DNA from: Cycas panzhihuaensis | Lineage: Eukaryota; Cycadophyta | Direction: 5' to 3' | NCBI GenBank assembly: GCA_023213395.1 | Contig: CM041465.1 | Span: 183,589,741-183,653,740, forward strand | Length of the DNA: 64,000 bases | Shown here: piece after piece, positions 50,050 through 61,112 of the stretch | Layout: the number at the start of each line of letters is the position of its first letter | Numbering within the stretch: position 1 is the first letter of the stretch | The notes under the pieces: model-generated | Seen by the model: only the letters and a program-made list of their open reading frames with translations | What the model was told of the DNA's origin: nothing | Databases searched by the model: none | Position numbers and translations under genes: made by a program

Positions 50050-52700
50050 TATGGCACTTTAATGCTTGCAAGGTTCCTCACCTTAAAAGAGGATTTATTT
50101 ATGTATTTTTTTGAACAAATTATTTGATGTAATATTTGTTATTCACTGTTAATTTATTGTGGGCATACGACATCAATACCCTATATTTTATGTGTTAACA
50201 AACAAGGTGCATGTTCCAATAATATTATTGAAAATTACTTACATAAAATATGTGATATGGGTTATTACAATTGAGTAAAAAATTTGCCACATATCCTTTG
50301 GACATTTAGAACCACATACAAAAGAGCTATAAGTTAGGCATCCTTTTAACTAGTCTACATAGTGTAAGCTAAATTCCATATGAATTCAAGATTCTCACTG
50401 TATGTATTGCATTAACTTTTCATTTAAGTGATAAAAAATCATTGTGATAACACTTTCTACAAGTCTTGTAGCTTGAAGAAACTTGTACCATGCTAGCACA
50501 AATGCAATCCATGGAGAAAAAGTGACAAAAGACATGGTACAATCACCATATAAAATCTCCATAATTCGACAAAAATAAATATTACTATATAACAATAAAT
50601 TCCAAACGCACTTTGAGAAATTGAAAATAAGTTATATTGGACTGTATGTAATCAAGGAAATTTATAGTAATGCTTTCATCTAATTAAAATATTTGGATGA
50701 GGAGTTACTACTAAAAATGATTAATAATAGCAAACTCAAACCCTCCTATGATTGAAAGGAAACTTGGAGTCTAATGAAAAGCTTATCAGGTATACTACAA
50801 CATGTTGCAAGGTATTTGGAGGTACTAAAAACATGTTGAAACAATAAAAATTGTTTTAATGTCAAGAATGTTTGAAAAATATCTTTAAAAATCAAATTTG
50901 AAAAAAAAAAGAAAAAGGGGAGAGAGAAGAATTAACCATAACTTCAATGTTATGATGGATATATAACTAGGTATACAAACACAATATAACAATTATAGGC
51001 TATATAAAAAGATTTACTATTTCTATTCATGGAACAAGCGAGTTACTATCCCGCTCATAACCATTTTAACAAAGAACCATTTCAACAAAAAGCATTTGTC
51101 ATAGAGACATTTAACCATGTAATTTAAGCCCTAAACATTTGCCATAAATGCATTCCTCCAAATGTTCATATTCATATCCATAACTATAATTGTTAGTTTA
51201 TAGTTGCTAAATAGTGTTCAAGCATCGATTAAATCAAACCTATAACTATGGTAGAATCAAGTCACATAATAGAATTTAAGTTATTTTTTAGGTGACGGAA
51301 TTAACACAAGGGTAACGCCATGTTTGCCCAACATTAGTTATATGAGTTTGTTGATGGTTATATGGTAAGTCATTCTCCATTTATCCCATATTCCTATGGT
51401 ATGGATATAGAAGATATTTACAAGGAACAAGGAGATGGCCCAGAAGTATCAAGAATAGGATGCAAACCAAGTGTTAATATCAAAGCTATAAGACCAATCC
51501 AAAGAAATATAATAAGAGATTAAATTTTAATAATTTTATTATTATACTTGATATCGACATGGATGCTCACTAAATTTCATATGAATCGATAGATGTATGT
51601 GTTATCTACAAAATAACGACATAGTGCAACCAAGAGAATAAGTCTGTTGCACAACAAATAAGAGGTTGGGTATACCACATGCAACAAATCATATGAATGG
51701 CAATAATAGAATAAGAAAATCATGTTGTATTATCAAATGATAGGGACAACAATATAATAGGTAATAGGCTATACAATCAAGCCATAGCACACAACAAACA
51801 ATAGGGCCAAAAACTAACTGGACCAAAAACTAGCCACACCATATGACAAATAAAAAGTTGTATATCAATAACAATGCATGGGAGCAACCATTCTAATTAG
51901 TAACACGTCATTAATTGTTGATAATGTATTAAAATAGAATTGTAATGAATTATTCAAAATGGATATGGTTATGAACAATGGTCTCTACTGTGAAGAAACA
52001 CTCGTTAGTTTGGTTAAATAGGCATTCTTACCAATTAGTTTAGTATAAGAGCCTAGTGTAAATATCTAGCCTTGATCTAATATAATAACGAGTTATATGG
52101 TATATTTTATATGAACATATCCTTATGTGAGTGCCATGAAGTATGTTATTTGACCCTCGGCATAAGATTATTTGTAGAGAATCGTTGCTACCAAAACTAT
52201 TCTAGTCACTTGAAGAGAGTCCATTTCATGATATGAAGGATTGATAAAACCACCATGATTGATGAGAAGGGAATAGCCTTAGGGAAGCTAGGGTGCTATT
52301 CTGTAGTCAACAATGGTCGTTTTAATATAATTTAATATAATAAAATATTAGCAGGTTGAAATTTACCATGTGAGCAAACAATTAAACATCTTTAGGGAGA
52401 GAGAGAGAGAGATGCATTAATATATAATATACATATATGCCCTAATGATGAGAGGGCAATGGATGGTCACAACCCCCTTTTTAAGGCATTATCAATTACA
52501 CATTAACTTTTGGCTTCCACCTTAACACTAAAACAATATACTAAAATTCAAGTTATATGATAAATGATGAAAAATGAAACTAGTTAAATGAGTGATATGG
52601 ATTAGTTAAATAGTAAATCAAAAATCACAATGGCATTAATGAAATAATATTAGATTGAGAGATCAAATTAATAGACTAACAAACAAGTTTTTAAATTATA
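50050..52700. other. AT-rich DNA, nothing recognisable
   Basis: No long frame, no repeat array beyond a short GA run near 52,398, and no protein motif that I can name. Confidence 0.5.
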
Positions 52701-52706
52701 GATAAT

Positions 52707-52897
52707 TTACTCCAATATATATATATATTTTGACGGTATGTACTGAAGGGATGGAATTAGATCCTTGTTTGTTGAAGTTTGCTACCCTTTCATTCAGGTT
52801 TTCCCTATAACCCCCTCATGGAAGTCGAACCTAGGACTTCCAATACCGTAGGGTAGATGCCTACTAGTGCACCTTAGTGCCTAACCATTACTCTCAA
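52707..52897 (-). mobile_element. Possible tRNA-derived SINE
   Basis: On the minus strand a tRNA-like head has a B-box-like ggttcgacttcc (plus 52,820-52,831) and an A-box-like stretch (tggttaggcactaaggtgc, plus 52,869-52,887) in the right order and spacing for an internal RNA polymerase III promoter. A unique body follows and the 3' end runs into an AT repeat. Near-identical flanks ttactccaa (52,707-52,715) and ttactctcaa (52,888-52,897) could be the target duplication. No second copy is in the window. Confidence 0.45.
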
Positions 52898-55457
52898 CAA
52901 TTTCATTATACAACTTTTGGACAAATCTATTGAAGAGAGTTCAAGGTTCTGAGTGTTGACTTAATATCTGTCGTACTGAGATATCCACTTGTCAAGGTTT
53001 CCACTGTAGTCTAAGGTGTGTTTATGATCAACATATACATTCGTATACTAGATTATGCCTTATAAGTCCACAATATAATCATACAATACAATAGACATCA
53101 TACATTCCTCATTATATGCACATAGATTCCATGTAATTCTGTAATTTCATTAAACAATAGTCAATGTTTACATCATGGTATGTATTTCATACAATGTTGG
53201 ACTATTGTCCATAGTAGGCCAGACCCAATAATTCACTTAACTCTCACATCCATCCCATTGATTGGATGTATTTAAATAGTGTGTACATCCTTGTTGAAGA
53301 ACATTTATGATCAAAAGTCACAATTGTTCATTTTCCTTAATGCACACCCTTTCATATCCAACCCTTAACTACTTCATTCCATTGTTGGTTAATTTGCATG
53401 TGCGTATGTACAATCTCAATCCATGTGTTCTTTGCCTACCTGATCCATTCCACGAGTGTTCCTAGATTGTGTTGCATGCATTCTGGATGCGCTGCTACGG
53501 GATAACTACCTAACTGATAGGTGTAAGGGAGAGTGAGTGGTGGAATGATAGAAGGTGGGACCTAAAAGGTGGGTAACTACCACGCAGAGCGCCCCGTGCG
53601 CCGGAGCGCGAGTTCGGGATCTGCAATGGAGTATGGCTACTATCGGGTGACCCTTCACCGCTTCGAATAAGGGGTGAAGGTGCGTAGGGCAAACCTGGGT
53701 TGACCTGGGAATAGGACCCTCCCACCCTTGGGTGGCCAGAAGGGGGGAAGAGAAGACCTAATGGAGGCAGGCCAAGAGCAAACCTACACAACCTAGCACA
53801 CACGAGTGATGCGGGAAGCAAGGCACTCGTGTGGTTAAGGAGGGAGGAGGAAAGGTAGGGGAGAGGAGGACTCCTACAATCTTTCCTACGAATGATAAAG
53901 ATGCATGAAACAAGACAAACGAATCATAAACAAATACCAAACCAATTTTCCCCTTTTATCCTTCAATGTGCTAATTACTACAAGAGAAATAAAAGGAAAA
54001 GAAAGGGTAGCGGAGGGGAACGAAACGTGCACTGGACCGGCGGCGAGGCAAGTAGCCTTCTCGAGGAGCACCCAACCACTCGCTGACGTCTTGGATGCGA
54101 GATGTTGCATGACAAAGAGGGGGCTTCCTTACCTTCTCCGGAAAATTAAATGCGATGCCAAGAAAGAAAGGAAGCACCAACTAATAAGTGAAGCGAGATA
54201 AAACATAACGCATACAAAGGTGCTTACAGAGCGAGGCCCACGCAGGCGATGCACTCCACGCTCCCAAGTACTGCAAGCAATAGCGGTCTCTTTCTCTTCC
54301 CGAAGGAAGAGCACTAATATGCAACACAAAAACTCTAACAATACATGCCTAAATAACATAAACGAGAATCTGAATATACATGCGTTAGTGCTAATCCAAC
54401 AATGAAAGTCTCAAAAGAAAGTGACCAAAGTGAAAGTAAATGATTGGGTAAGCCTCGGAGTGGCCTACCTCTCGCAAATGATGCCCAAACCTCCCCCCAA
54501 GAGCCACGAGGCAGCGAGGAGAAAGTCAAGAGCAAGGGCTGGAAAATGGCAGCAAAAAGAGGCAAAGAGAGGCCCAAGGGTACCCACGGCAAACCGGGAT
54601 GCTATGAGGAGCAAACCGGGTGACCCGGGGAAGAAGGGTGGAGCAAGAAACAAGCGGTTGGGACTTATGAGTGATGCCCAAATCCGAGCCAAAGGCCCCA
54701 AATCAGCGCTGCAACTCGTGACAGCGCTGGTTTGGGCAACCAAATGGAGCCTTCAAACCCTTGTTTGCAAGCCAAGGGCAGCACGGGGCGAGACAGAGGT
54801 TTTGGAGGGCTTAGAGCCGCCTAGGGAGTGTGGAAGGTGGTACAGAATCCACTCAGCTCCTCTCCAAAACCTATGCAACCCCTCAACGCCACGCTTTGAC
54901 AAAGAACGCAGTAAGAAGCAGGTGGAGAGTGGTATAATGTCCCCAAAAGGGAGGAAAACCAACTCTCAAGCAACAAGAGCAGACGGGTCAAGCATGAATA
55001 TCACAAGAAAACAAGTATAAAACAAGGAATACCTGAAAAGGAGAGGCAAGGGATTTGCCTCAGCCAAAGGGCAGTGGAGAGGGGCTGATAAAACAACCCA
55101 GATCTGAAGTAGAGCAGGTTTGAGGCCCTGCTACGGAGATGTGACGGGAAACACCTGCACTTGGGGCGCTTATGGACTGCCTGGGCGAAGATCAGCTGGA
55201 GACCACTTCAAAGGAGCCATCTCCAAGGCGTTTGAGGGGCTGGGAGAATGTCTCAGCCGCGCCAAATGAGAGTCATTTGTATGAAGGGTGCAGTCCAGAT
55301 TCTGTGACAAAGCAGAGAAGAGCAGAGCAGGAGAGTGTTTCCTTGAGAGCAATTCCAAAAGTGAGCAAAAAAAAAAGATCCTTGAAAATGAGCCAAAAAG
55401 GGCTTAAGTACTCAAGCAAAACCCTAAAGCGTGCGATTAGGGCGCAGCTGGAAGAGA

Positions 55458-55476
55458 AATATATGCGAGCCACGTG
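55458..55476 (-). promoter_or_regulatory. Possible LTR promoter: G-box and TATA-like box
   Basis: On the minus strand a palindromic G-box CACGTG (plus 55,471-55,476) is followed within 10 bp by a TATATTT box. Plant LTR promoters often combine such elements. Position within the presumed 3' LTR is the only other support. Confidence 0.35.
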
Positions 55477-55538
55477 GCGGGCGCTTCGCAATAAATGCGA
55501 AATTGCCACAGTGGATTTTTAAAAACAACTCGAGATAC

Positions 55539-55598
55539 CGTCTGGCCGGAATTTCGCAGATCATGGATATTCCGTGATCGCGAAAAATCGGCCAGACG
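55539..55598. repeat. 60-bp imperfect palindrome
   Basis: The outer arms cgtctggccg and cggccagacg are perfect. The inner arms continue with ttcgc-gatca paired to tgatc-gcgaa, with few mismatches, around a 5-nt loop (atatt, 567-571). It lies about 65 bp upstream (minus sense) of the G-box. Confidence 0.85.
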
Positions 55599-56349
55599 CA
55601 CTAGAGCCAAAACCGGGGCCCACCAACCGCCTAGGCGGGGCGATGATGAAAAGGCTATTAGAAAGCTAGAACACCTACCCGGGGGCAAACAAGCCAACAA
55701 AACGGGTCCAAAGGAGCAAAAATAGGGCTCGAGTGGGTGGCAAGTTGACCAAACGATGATGAGTCATCACACCAAGTGAGGTGGCGCAAAACCTAGTGGA
55801 TCCCGGAGCGAGGAGGGCGATCACGGAAGTAATACGGTCACTGTGGTGCCACACTCACGGGAGTGTGCCCCTGCTATAGTCGTCATAGGCTAAAATAAGT
55901 GTGGATGACTACAAGGTCGCCCACAAAGTCATACACATGCAGATACTTAAGCAAACATCCAGTGAAAGAAAGCGATGATAATACGAGAGACATACCTGCA
56001 CTTACCTGAGTCGGTGATTCCGTATCCATTCCCGGAAGCCGGGAAACACTACCCTCGGCAGAGCCTCGCCGCTCGGAAGCCTGGTGCGATGGCGAATGCT
56101 GGCAACACAACTGTGAGTAGCACATGTGTATAGATATATCAATCAAGATCATAACAGTAGGCAAGGGTCCCGCCATGAGTGTCGTGGCGGACGCTGGATA
56201 CGAAGCGGTGGAGACAACATAGGGCCATGGGCCACCGGAAACCGATCGAAGAATGAGACAGTGAGGGGCCGCCCCACCACAAAGGATGCAAAGGAACATG
56301 CATAGCTAAATAAAGCACGAATAGTGGGTACCATAGTTTTACCTCATTA

Positions 56350-56872
56350 GTAACCCGGTTTCGGAGGTGCGAACGGATCGCAGTAAAGTGAGACGACCAG
56401 GGGCTTGGGCGACGGAAGGCCGTGCAAACCTCGTGGACTGGCCAAGAAGAAGGGAGAGGCGCTCAAGGATGAGGCGACGAGGCTATCTCGCCTCGGCGTT
56501 GACGCCCGAGGGATATCTGGATATCAACAGAAAAGCGGGCCAGAGGGATCCGGCAAGAAGCAAGAGTCCTCAAGTGAGGGCATCGCACCGTAAACCCGGG
56601 TGAGATGAGACACCACAACCCGAGAGTCGCAGCAAAGCAATGGGTCAGTGATGGAAACGGAGAGCATCAGTGAGGGCTTCAATAACAGCTGTATACTCGG
56701 CTTCGTTGTTGGTAGCCTCTGGGAGGAAGATCCCAGAGTGGAGGAGATCATGTCCATAAGGGCTGCGGAGGATCCATGCAGCGGCAGAAGGTCCAAGATT
56801 ACCGCGGCTTCCGCCACAAGAAAGATGTGATGTACATCGGCGACACAAAATCCAAGCAATCGATGGGTGATG
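56350..56872 (-). pseudogene. Tat-type additional RNase H, frameshifted
   Basis: The minus strand reads GGSRGNLGPSAAAWILRS (about 56,820), HSGIFLPEATNNEAEYTAVI (about 56,730-56,680), then in another frame CCDSRVVVSHLTRVYGAMPS (about 56,635-56,580), followed by a decayed IPRGVNAEAD-like end and a TAA at about 56,349. The NNEAEY block and GNPGPS-type turn mark the RNase H acquired by Tat elements. The first catalytic Asp is lost at a frameshift, while the Glu and the CDS aspartate remain. It lies about 4 kb past the integrase end, with the antisense gene between. Confidence 0.8.
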
Positions 56873-57355
56873 AAGGCAACGCTCAACAAGCAAGCAGAAA
56901 GTGGCCGTGAAGGGTAGGAGGACCTAGCAATGAGGTTACCCAGGGCGAGAGCAGACAATCCGATCACCGGCAGAGAGTGGTCAGACGGGAAAAAGTCTCT
57001 TGAAGTGCCAAAAGGTCGCCTTAGAAAGCGAAACATGCCCCCAAGTGGGGGGCATTCCTTTTGGGGACTCCAAGAGCGAGAAAGGACTGCGGAAATGAGT
57101 CCAGGGCAGTGAAACGAGCCAAACGAGTATAAACTCGGGCAGGCACGGGAGTAGCGCGCAAAACGATGCAGAAGGGCCCTAGCAAAAGCGCGATAACGAG
57201 GCACCATAAATGCCCTTACAAAGGAGGGCAAAAAGGGCATCAATATAGCGCAATTGACGACAGGGCCAGAAGGCAAAGGTAATCGGGGCAACGAGACGGT
57301 CCCAACGACTGACGCGAGACCAAAAACAGAGGAAGTGCCCGTTGGGGGCCCCGCC

Positions 57356-57362
57356 TATATAA
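57356..57362 (+). promoter_or_regulatory. TATA box of the antisense gene
   Basis: TATATAA in a GC-rich setting (cccgcctatataaggaa), the only canonical TATA near here. It is 157 bp before the ATG at 57,513. Transcription would start near 57,390; from there to 57,513 there is no other ATG. Confidence 0.65.
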
Positions 57363-57536
57363 GGAAATCGACGGGAAAATGGATTCATTTTCACCGGCTC
57401 TCATACGAAACCAGAGCCATTTCCTTACGCAGCGGAGCGCCACCCAACTTCGGAGGCACACAGAGGGAGATCGGACCGTCGGAGAGCGGGACACCAAAGA
57501 CGACCGACTGACATGGCGATAGCGAGACCAGATCCA

Positions 57537-57982
57537 GTGAGTGGCAATCACTAAACCTGACCCAAATCGAAGTTCAAAGTTCATGGCTTTTTGTAGTTTT
57601 TGTAGTAATTTTTGCATAGTCTTAGTGCCCCTTATGAGCAACGGAAGGTTTCCCGGGATCCGAATCGGACCCAGAAAGAGGCGGGGCCCAGGCATTGGGA
57701 GTTTCGATCCCGTGGGCCCCAGGGTCCACCGTAAGAAATTTTTGGTTTTGGCGTAAAACCCCTTTAGGGGTCGCCGCATCACGGCAATGATCGCGGTGCC
57801 GCGATCATTGCCGCGGGCCCCACATCGCCGCGGGACCCGTGGCGCGGTACGAAGGCAGGAAGGCAGAAAAATAGACATGACGGCCAAAAGAGCCCCAAAT
57901 CTCAGGCAGAGAGAGATTTGAGAGAGAGAGAAGTAATAATAGCTGACATGAGACTGACTTGAGGTGTTTTTGATGTGAACAG
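57537..57982 (+). other. Intron 1 of the antisense PMD gene
   Basis: Donor gatcca/gtgagtgg and acceptor tttttgatgtgaacag/gctgtc. The intron is T-rich near the donor (ctttttgtagtttttgtag). Removal joins an 8-codon exon in phase 0 to the PMD frame. It contains a perfect hairpin at 57,782-57,813. Confidence 0.65.
57782..57813. repeat. Perfect 15-bp-stem palindrome
   Basis: cggcaatgatcgcgg and ccgcgatcattgccg are exact reverse complements separated by tg. It lies within intron 1 of the antisense gene. Confidence 0.95.
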
Positions 57983-59180
57983 GCTGTCCTCGCGGTAGAT
58001 AACCGTGAGAACGTCGGTATGGCTATGCTGAGTTACATGGAGATGATGACTCAGGAGGATAGGGACATGCTGCAGAGGTGTGGCCTGTACAAGGCCCTCA
58101 AGACACCTCAGTACACGTCGGACCAGAGGCTGCTGGTGGATATAGTGTCCCATTGGGACCGGAGGAGGCATGTGTTCCACCTACCATAGGTGGGGGATGT
58201 GATGGCCACGCCGAGGGATATCCGTGGATCTCGGGAGTTCCGGCGACTGGGAGGCCGGTGAGACTCGGACGCCGCCAAGACCGAGGCAAAGACACGTGAG
58301 GCAGCTCTGTTCTTCATAGGAGCTGACAGGTGGGATCGGAGGGGAGCACCCCTCCAGACAGTTCTGTTGTCCGGGATTCCTCGAGTGAGGAAGATGATCA
58401 TACTGTGCATTCTGTTCTGGATTTCCCGGAAACAGAACTATCGAGAGGTTCCAGGCGGGTGGATGGATGCAGTTTGCCGATGCGAAGCCGGCGAGAGGAT
58501 GGACTGGGCAGCCTTGATAGCGACGAACCTAGTCGCCAGCACCGACACTATCAGACGTCCCAGAGGAGAGGGCTATCATATAGCACGCTATTACAAAGGT
58601 CGGGTATTTTGATCACTGCCAAGCTGGCACCGGTGAGGACCTCACCCTATCACGCATCAGCCCCGATGGTCCACGGATGGCGACTCGACCGAGGGGACAG
58701 AGGATGAGCCCATGTCGGACGATCGGTGGAGGCCACATCACTAGACCTCCTCACCCTCCTGCACTACATCACTGAGCCATACAGACGGTGAGGTGGGATA
58801 GCGACGATGAGGCTAAGTGAGCAGGAGTGCCCATGGAGATGACAATGATGATGGGGATGATGGAGATAGTGGAGACAATGGGCCGGCCGTCATGACCTGG
58901 GGAGGCAGTCCTTCGTGGACAAAGAGACAGGCAAAGGGTCCATCCGGGGCTACCGGAGGAGAGGCAGGCCCATCAGGAGCACAGGGTGAGGTTAGAGGAC
59001 CCGTGACTAGGGCCCGCAGGCTACGGATCGTGATGGGATCCACAGGGACGAGAGCTGGGGCCACCCCCACGAGGAGAGGGACCCAGGCAGAGGAGGTGCC
59101 CGAAGACGAGGCACCTGCAGCTGGCGGAGAGCTAGGAGGAGAGGATGCCGCGCGACCGGAGGATCAGGCGGCCACAGCAG

Positions 59181-59293
59181 GTGAGAGCTAACCTTTTCCA
59201 AAGTCATTTAGCATCCAGATAGATGTTTGGTTTGATTTGATCATGGCATATATGGTGAGATATAGACTGACACATGGCGTGTTGCATTGGCAG
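59181..59293 (+). other. Intron 2 of the antisense PMD gene
   Basis: Donor cacagcag/gtgagagc and acceptor gcattggcag/gtacaac, 113 nt and AT-richer than its surroundings. It splits a Gly codon (phase 1) and exactly preserves the frame from the acidic linker into exon 3. Confidence 0.65.
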
Positions 59294-60005
59294 GTACAAC
59301 AGAGATCAGGAGACTGATAGAGGCTGTGGCGAGGGAGATATTCCCTCGTATACGAGGGGCAACCGCCCATCCAGTGTGTGATGAGCCTAGAGCGGCAGGA
59401 GCCCACAGAGAGGCGTTCGCCCCATTGGTGAGGGCGAGGGACATATGGGCTGCAGAGTCCCAAGAGCATGCCACATCCCAGAGACGATTGCAGCAGGAGA
59501 GGGATGATGCGAGACGCGAGCGAGATGAGCCGCGAGGACTGCACAGGCTCTCTAGAGGCTGTGGTGGTGCGGTGGAGATGAGGAGAGCAGAACCCGCCTA
59601 GCGGTGATCAATGGCGTCTGTGGTGACAGAGGAGGCACTCGGGAGAGCAGGATCGTATCCAGCGAGATACTATCGCCTAGTAGCACGATGGTCTCGAGGT
59701 CGAGCCTGAGCAGACACGGACCCACACCTGGCGACGACCCCGAGACGACCTAGGGATGAGGAGAGCGAGGCAGGCAGCTCGCGGAGGCCCAGGAGGAGCC
59801 TCGGAGGCATGTGGTCCCCAGGAGAGGGATCACAGAGATCGGGAGATGGCACCCCAGGACCGGGGCAACAGCAGTAGGATATGTACATGCAGATTTGACA
59901 GGGGAAAGCATGGGCTTCCAGGGGGTCATATATAGGACCATATGATTGTATCCCCCCTGCAAGGACACCGGCTTCCCAGGATGTATGATGATATGTTTTT
60001 TGATA

Positions 60006-60031
60006 TGTATATATATATATATATATATATG
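60006..60031. repeat. Short (AT)n microsatellite
   Basis: About 13 AT units, 3' of the antisense gene. Confidence 0.9.
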
Positions 60032-60529
60032 CATGGGGTGATTGGAACCCCATTTGGATATGAGATGCTGTATATGATGTATCGTATGCGGATGATATGT
60101 ATATTTATTTTTGTGTATTGTGAATGTTATGTTGTGTTGTAGGTGTTTTATGTTGTGGATATTTTGTTATATGGACACACGTTCCCTTCCATGTATGACC
60201 ACACACCTAACAGGGGCACACACACACGCCGTGAGCGGGACGACATAGAAGTGTGAGGTTAGGGAGCAGGGCGACATACATGTCTACAGGAGAGCATAGC
60301 GGGATATGCGAAGGAAACGACGGGCAGGAAGGGGGCGACGATGCCCCCAAGCGTCTTCCTGATTGGGGGATGCCCAAGCAAGACGACACAAGGGTTCCCG
60401 AGAGAATACGGGAACGCGGGTTCCGCGGAAGGAACCGAAAAGAAGAAGAAGGATCCATCTTAAACTGCCACTCTACCCGTGATTGGGAAGAATGGGGACA
60501 ACCTAAGATGGTAGTTTAGGCTCATTTCG

Positions 60530-61112
60530 GAGCAAGGCAAAGGGATCGCCGAGAGATCATGCGTAAAACTTCTTAAGGAACATCCCATTAACGGCTTTCT
60601 CAAATTCGAGCCTCCGTGGTGGCTATCCTATAAGCACCATTATCGAGGGATTCGATAATGACAAAAGGACCAACCCATCAGGGTTTGAATTTGGTCAAAC
60701 GGTCATGGAGATATTCGAGCTTGAGGACATAGTCCCCAAGAAACAAAGGGCGGGAACGAAGGCGTTTATCATGGGCCCTTTGTGAGCGGGCTTTGGATGC
60801 TAGGTTAGCCTGATAGGCGGCTAAGCGTCTCTCATCCAAAGCTTCGAGGTCGAGCAGGCGGGCCTGACGGATCGACTCTTCGTCGATGAAACCTCGAAGG
60901 GAGACTCGCAAGGAAGGAATCTCCACCTCCAATGGGAGTACCGCCTCGACTGTGAGACCGTGGAGAACAGGGGTCATTCCTGGCGGGCGAATCTGACAGA
61001 GGTACGATAAGCCCACAAGGCGGAGGGCAACTGAGGGTGCCAATCCCTTTGGGATTGAGCAACGGTTTTCTTGAGGATGCTGACAAGAGTCTTATTAAAA
61101 GACTCCACTATG
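60530..61112 (-). pseudogene. Tat-element integrase C-terminal part
   Basis: The minus strand starts VESFNKTLVSILKKTVAQSQ at 61,110, then RDWHPQLPSALWAYRTS, and in another frame TVEAVLPLEVEIPSLRVSL at about 60,930, LDERRLAAYQANL, RAHDKRLRSRPLFLGDYVLK and a GPFVIIESLDNGAYRI-like end at about 60,640. These are the standard C-terminal integrase words of Tat and related elements. At least two frameshifts. The catalytic core and zinc-binding end are absent because of the upstream deletion. Confidence 0.85.

Larger units (their letters stand above)
53473..55900 (-). other. Non-coding GC-rich end, probable 3' LTR/untranslated region
   Basis: No supported protein on either strand. Long frames here (for example plus 54,421-55,020, Lys/Arg-rich) have no domain and follow from purine bias. 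Small hairpins occur, such as ccttcacc with ggtgaagg near 53,660 and ccacccttgggtgg near 53,732. A promoter-like block lies at 55,458-55,476. tgttgcatgcattctgg at 53,473 is a plausible LTR edge but is unproven. Confidence 0.45.
57513..59601 (+). pseudogene. Antisense, intron-containing plant mobile domain (PMD) gene in a Tat element
   Basis: Exon 1 (57,513-57,536) encodes MAIARPDP. After a 446-nt phase-0 intron, exon 2 (from 57,983) continues AVLAVDNRENVGMAMLSYME, then QEDRDMLQRCGLYKALKTP and YTSDQRLLVDIVSHWDRRRHVFHLP, the start of a PMD (aminotransferase-like plant mobile domain) with its W and FHLP landmarks. Later parts are WMDAVCRCEAGERMDWAALI and GYHIARYY. Exon 2 has stops at 58,187 and 58,259 and a disturbed stretch at 58,610-58,810, then an acidic Gly/Glu-rich linker. 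A 113-nt phase-1 intron leads to exon 3 (TTEIRRLIEAVAREIFPR and a charged QQERDDARRERDE segment), ending at 59,601. It runs opposite to gag-pol. PMD proteins act in nuclear silencing or as transposon passengers; the role here is unknown. Confidence 0.75.

Noticed and set aside
54421-55020. 199-codon plus-strand frame, Lys/Arg-rich
   Set aside because: No recognisable domain; it lies on the purine-rich strand of the presumed LTR, and overlapping frames on the other strand are equally open.
56004-56345. Minus-strand intron (56,345 to about 56,114) extending the Tat RNase H into a further exon
   Set aside because: Splice-like sites are present, but the most continuous RNase H frame already ends at TAA near 56,349, so the extension is not needed and the frame argument is not independent.
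56524-57291. 255-codon minus-strand frame as one gene
   Set aside because: Only its last part (about 56,640-56,524) matches RNase H. The rest overlaps the antisense promoter and leader and has no domain.
58330-58707. 125-codon plus-strand frame over the PMD exon
   Set aside because: It is offset by one from the PMD frame, which carries the recognisable motifs.
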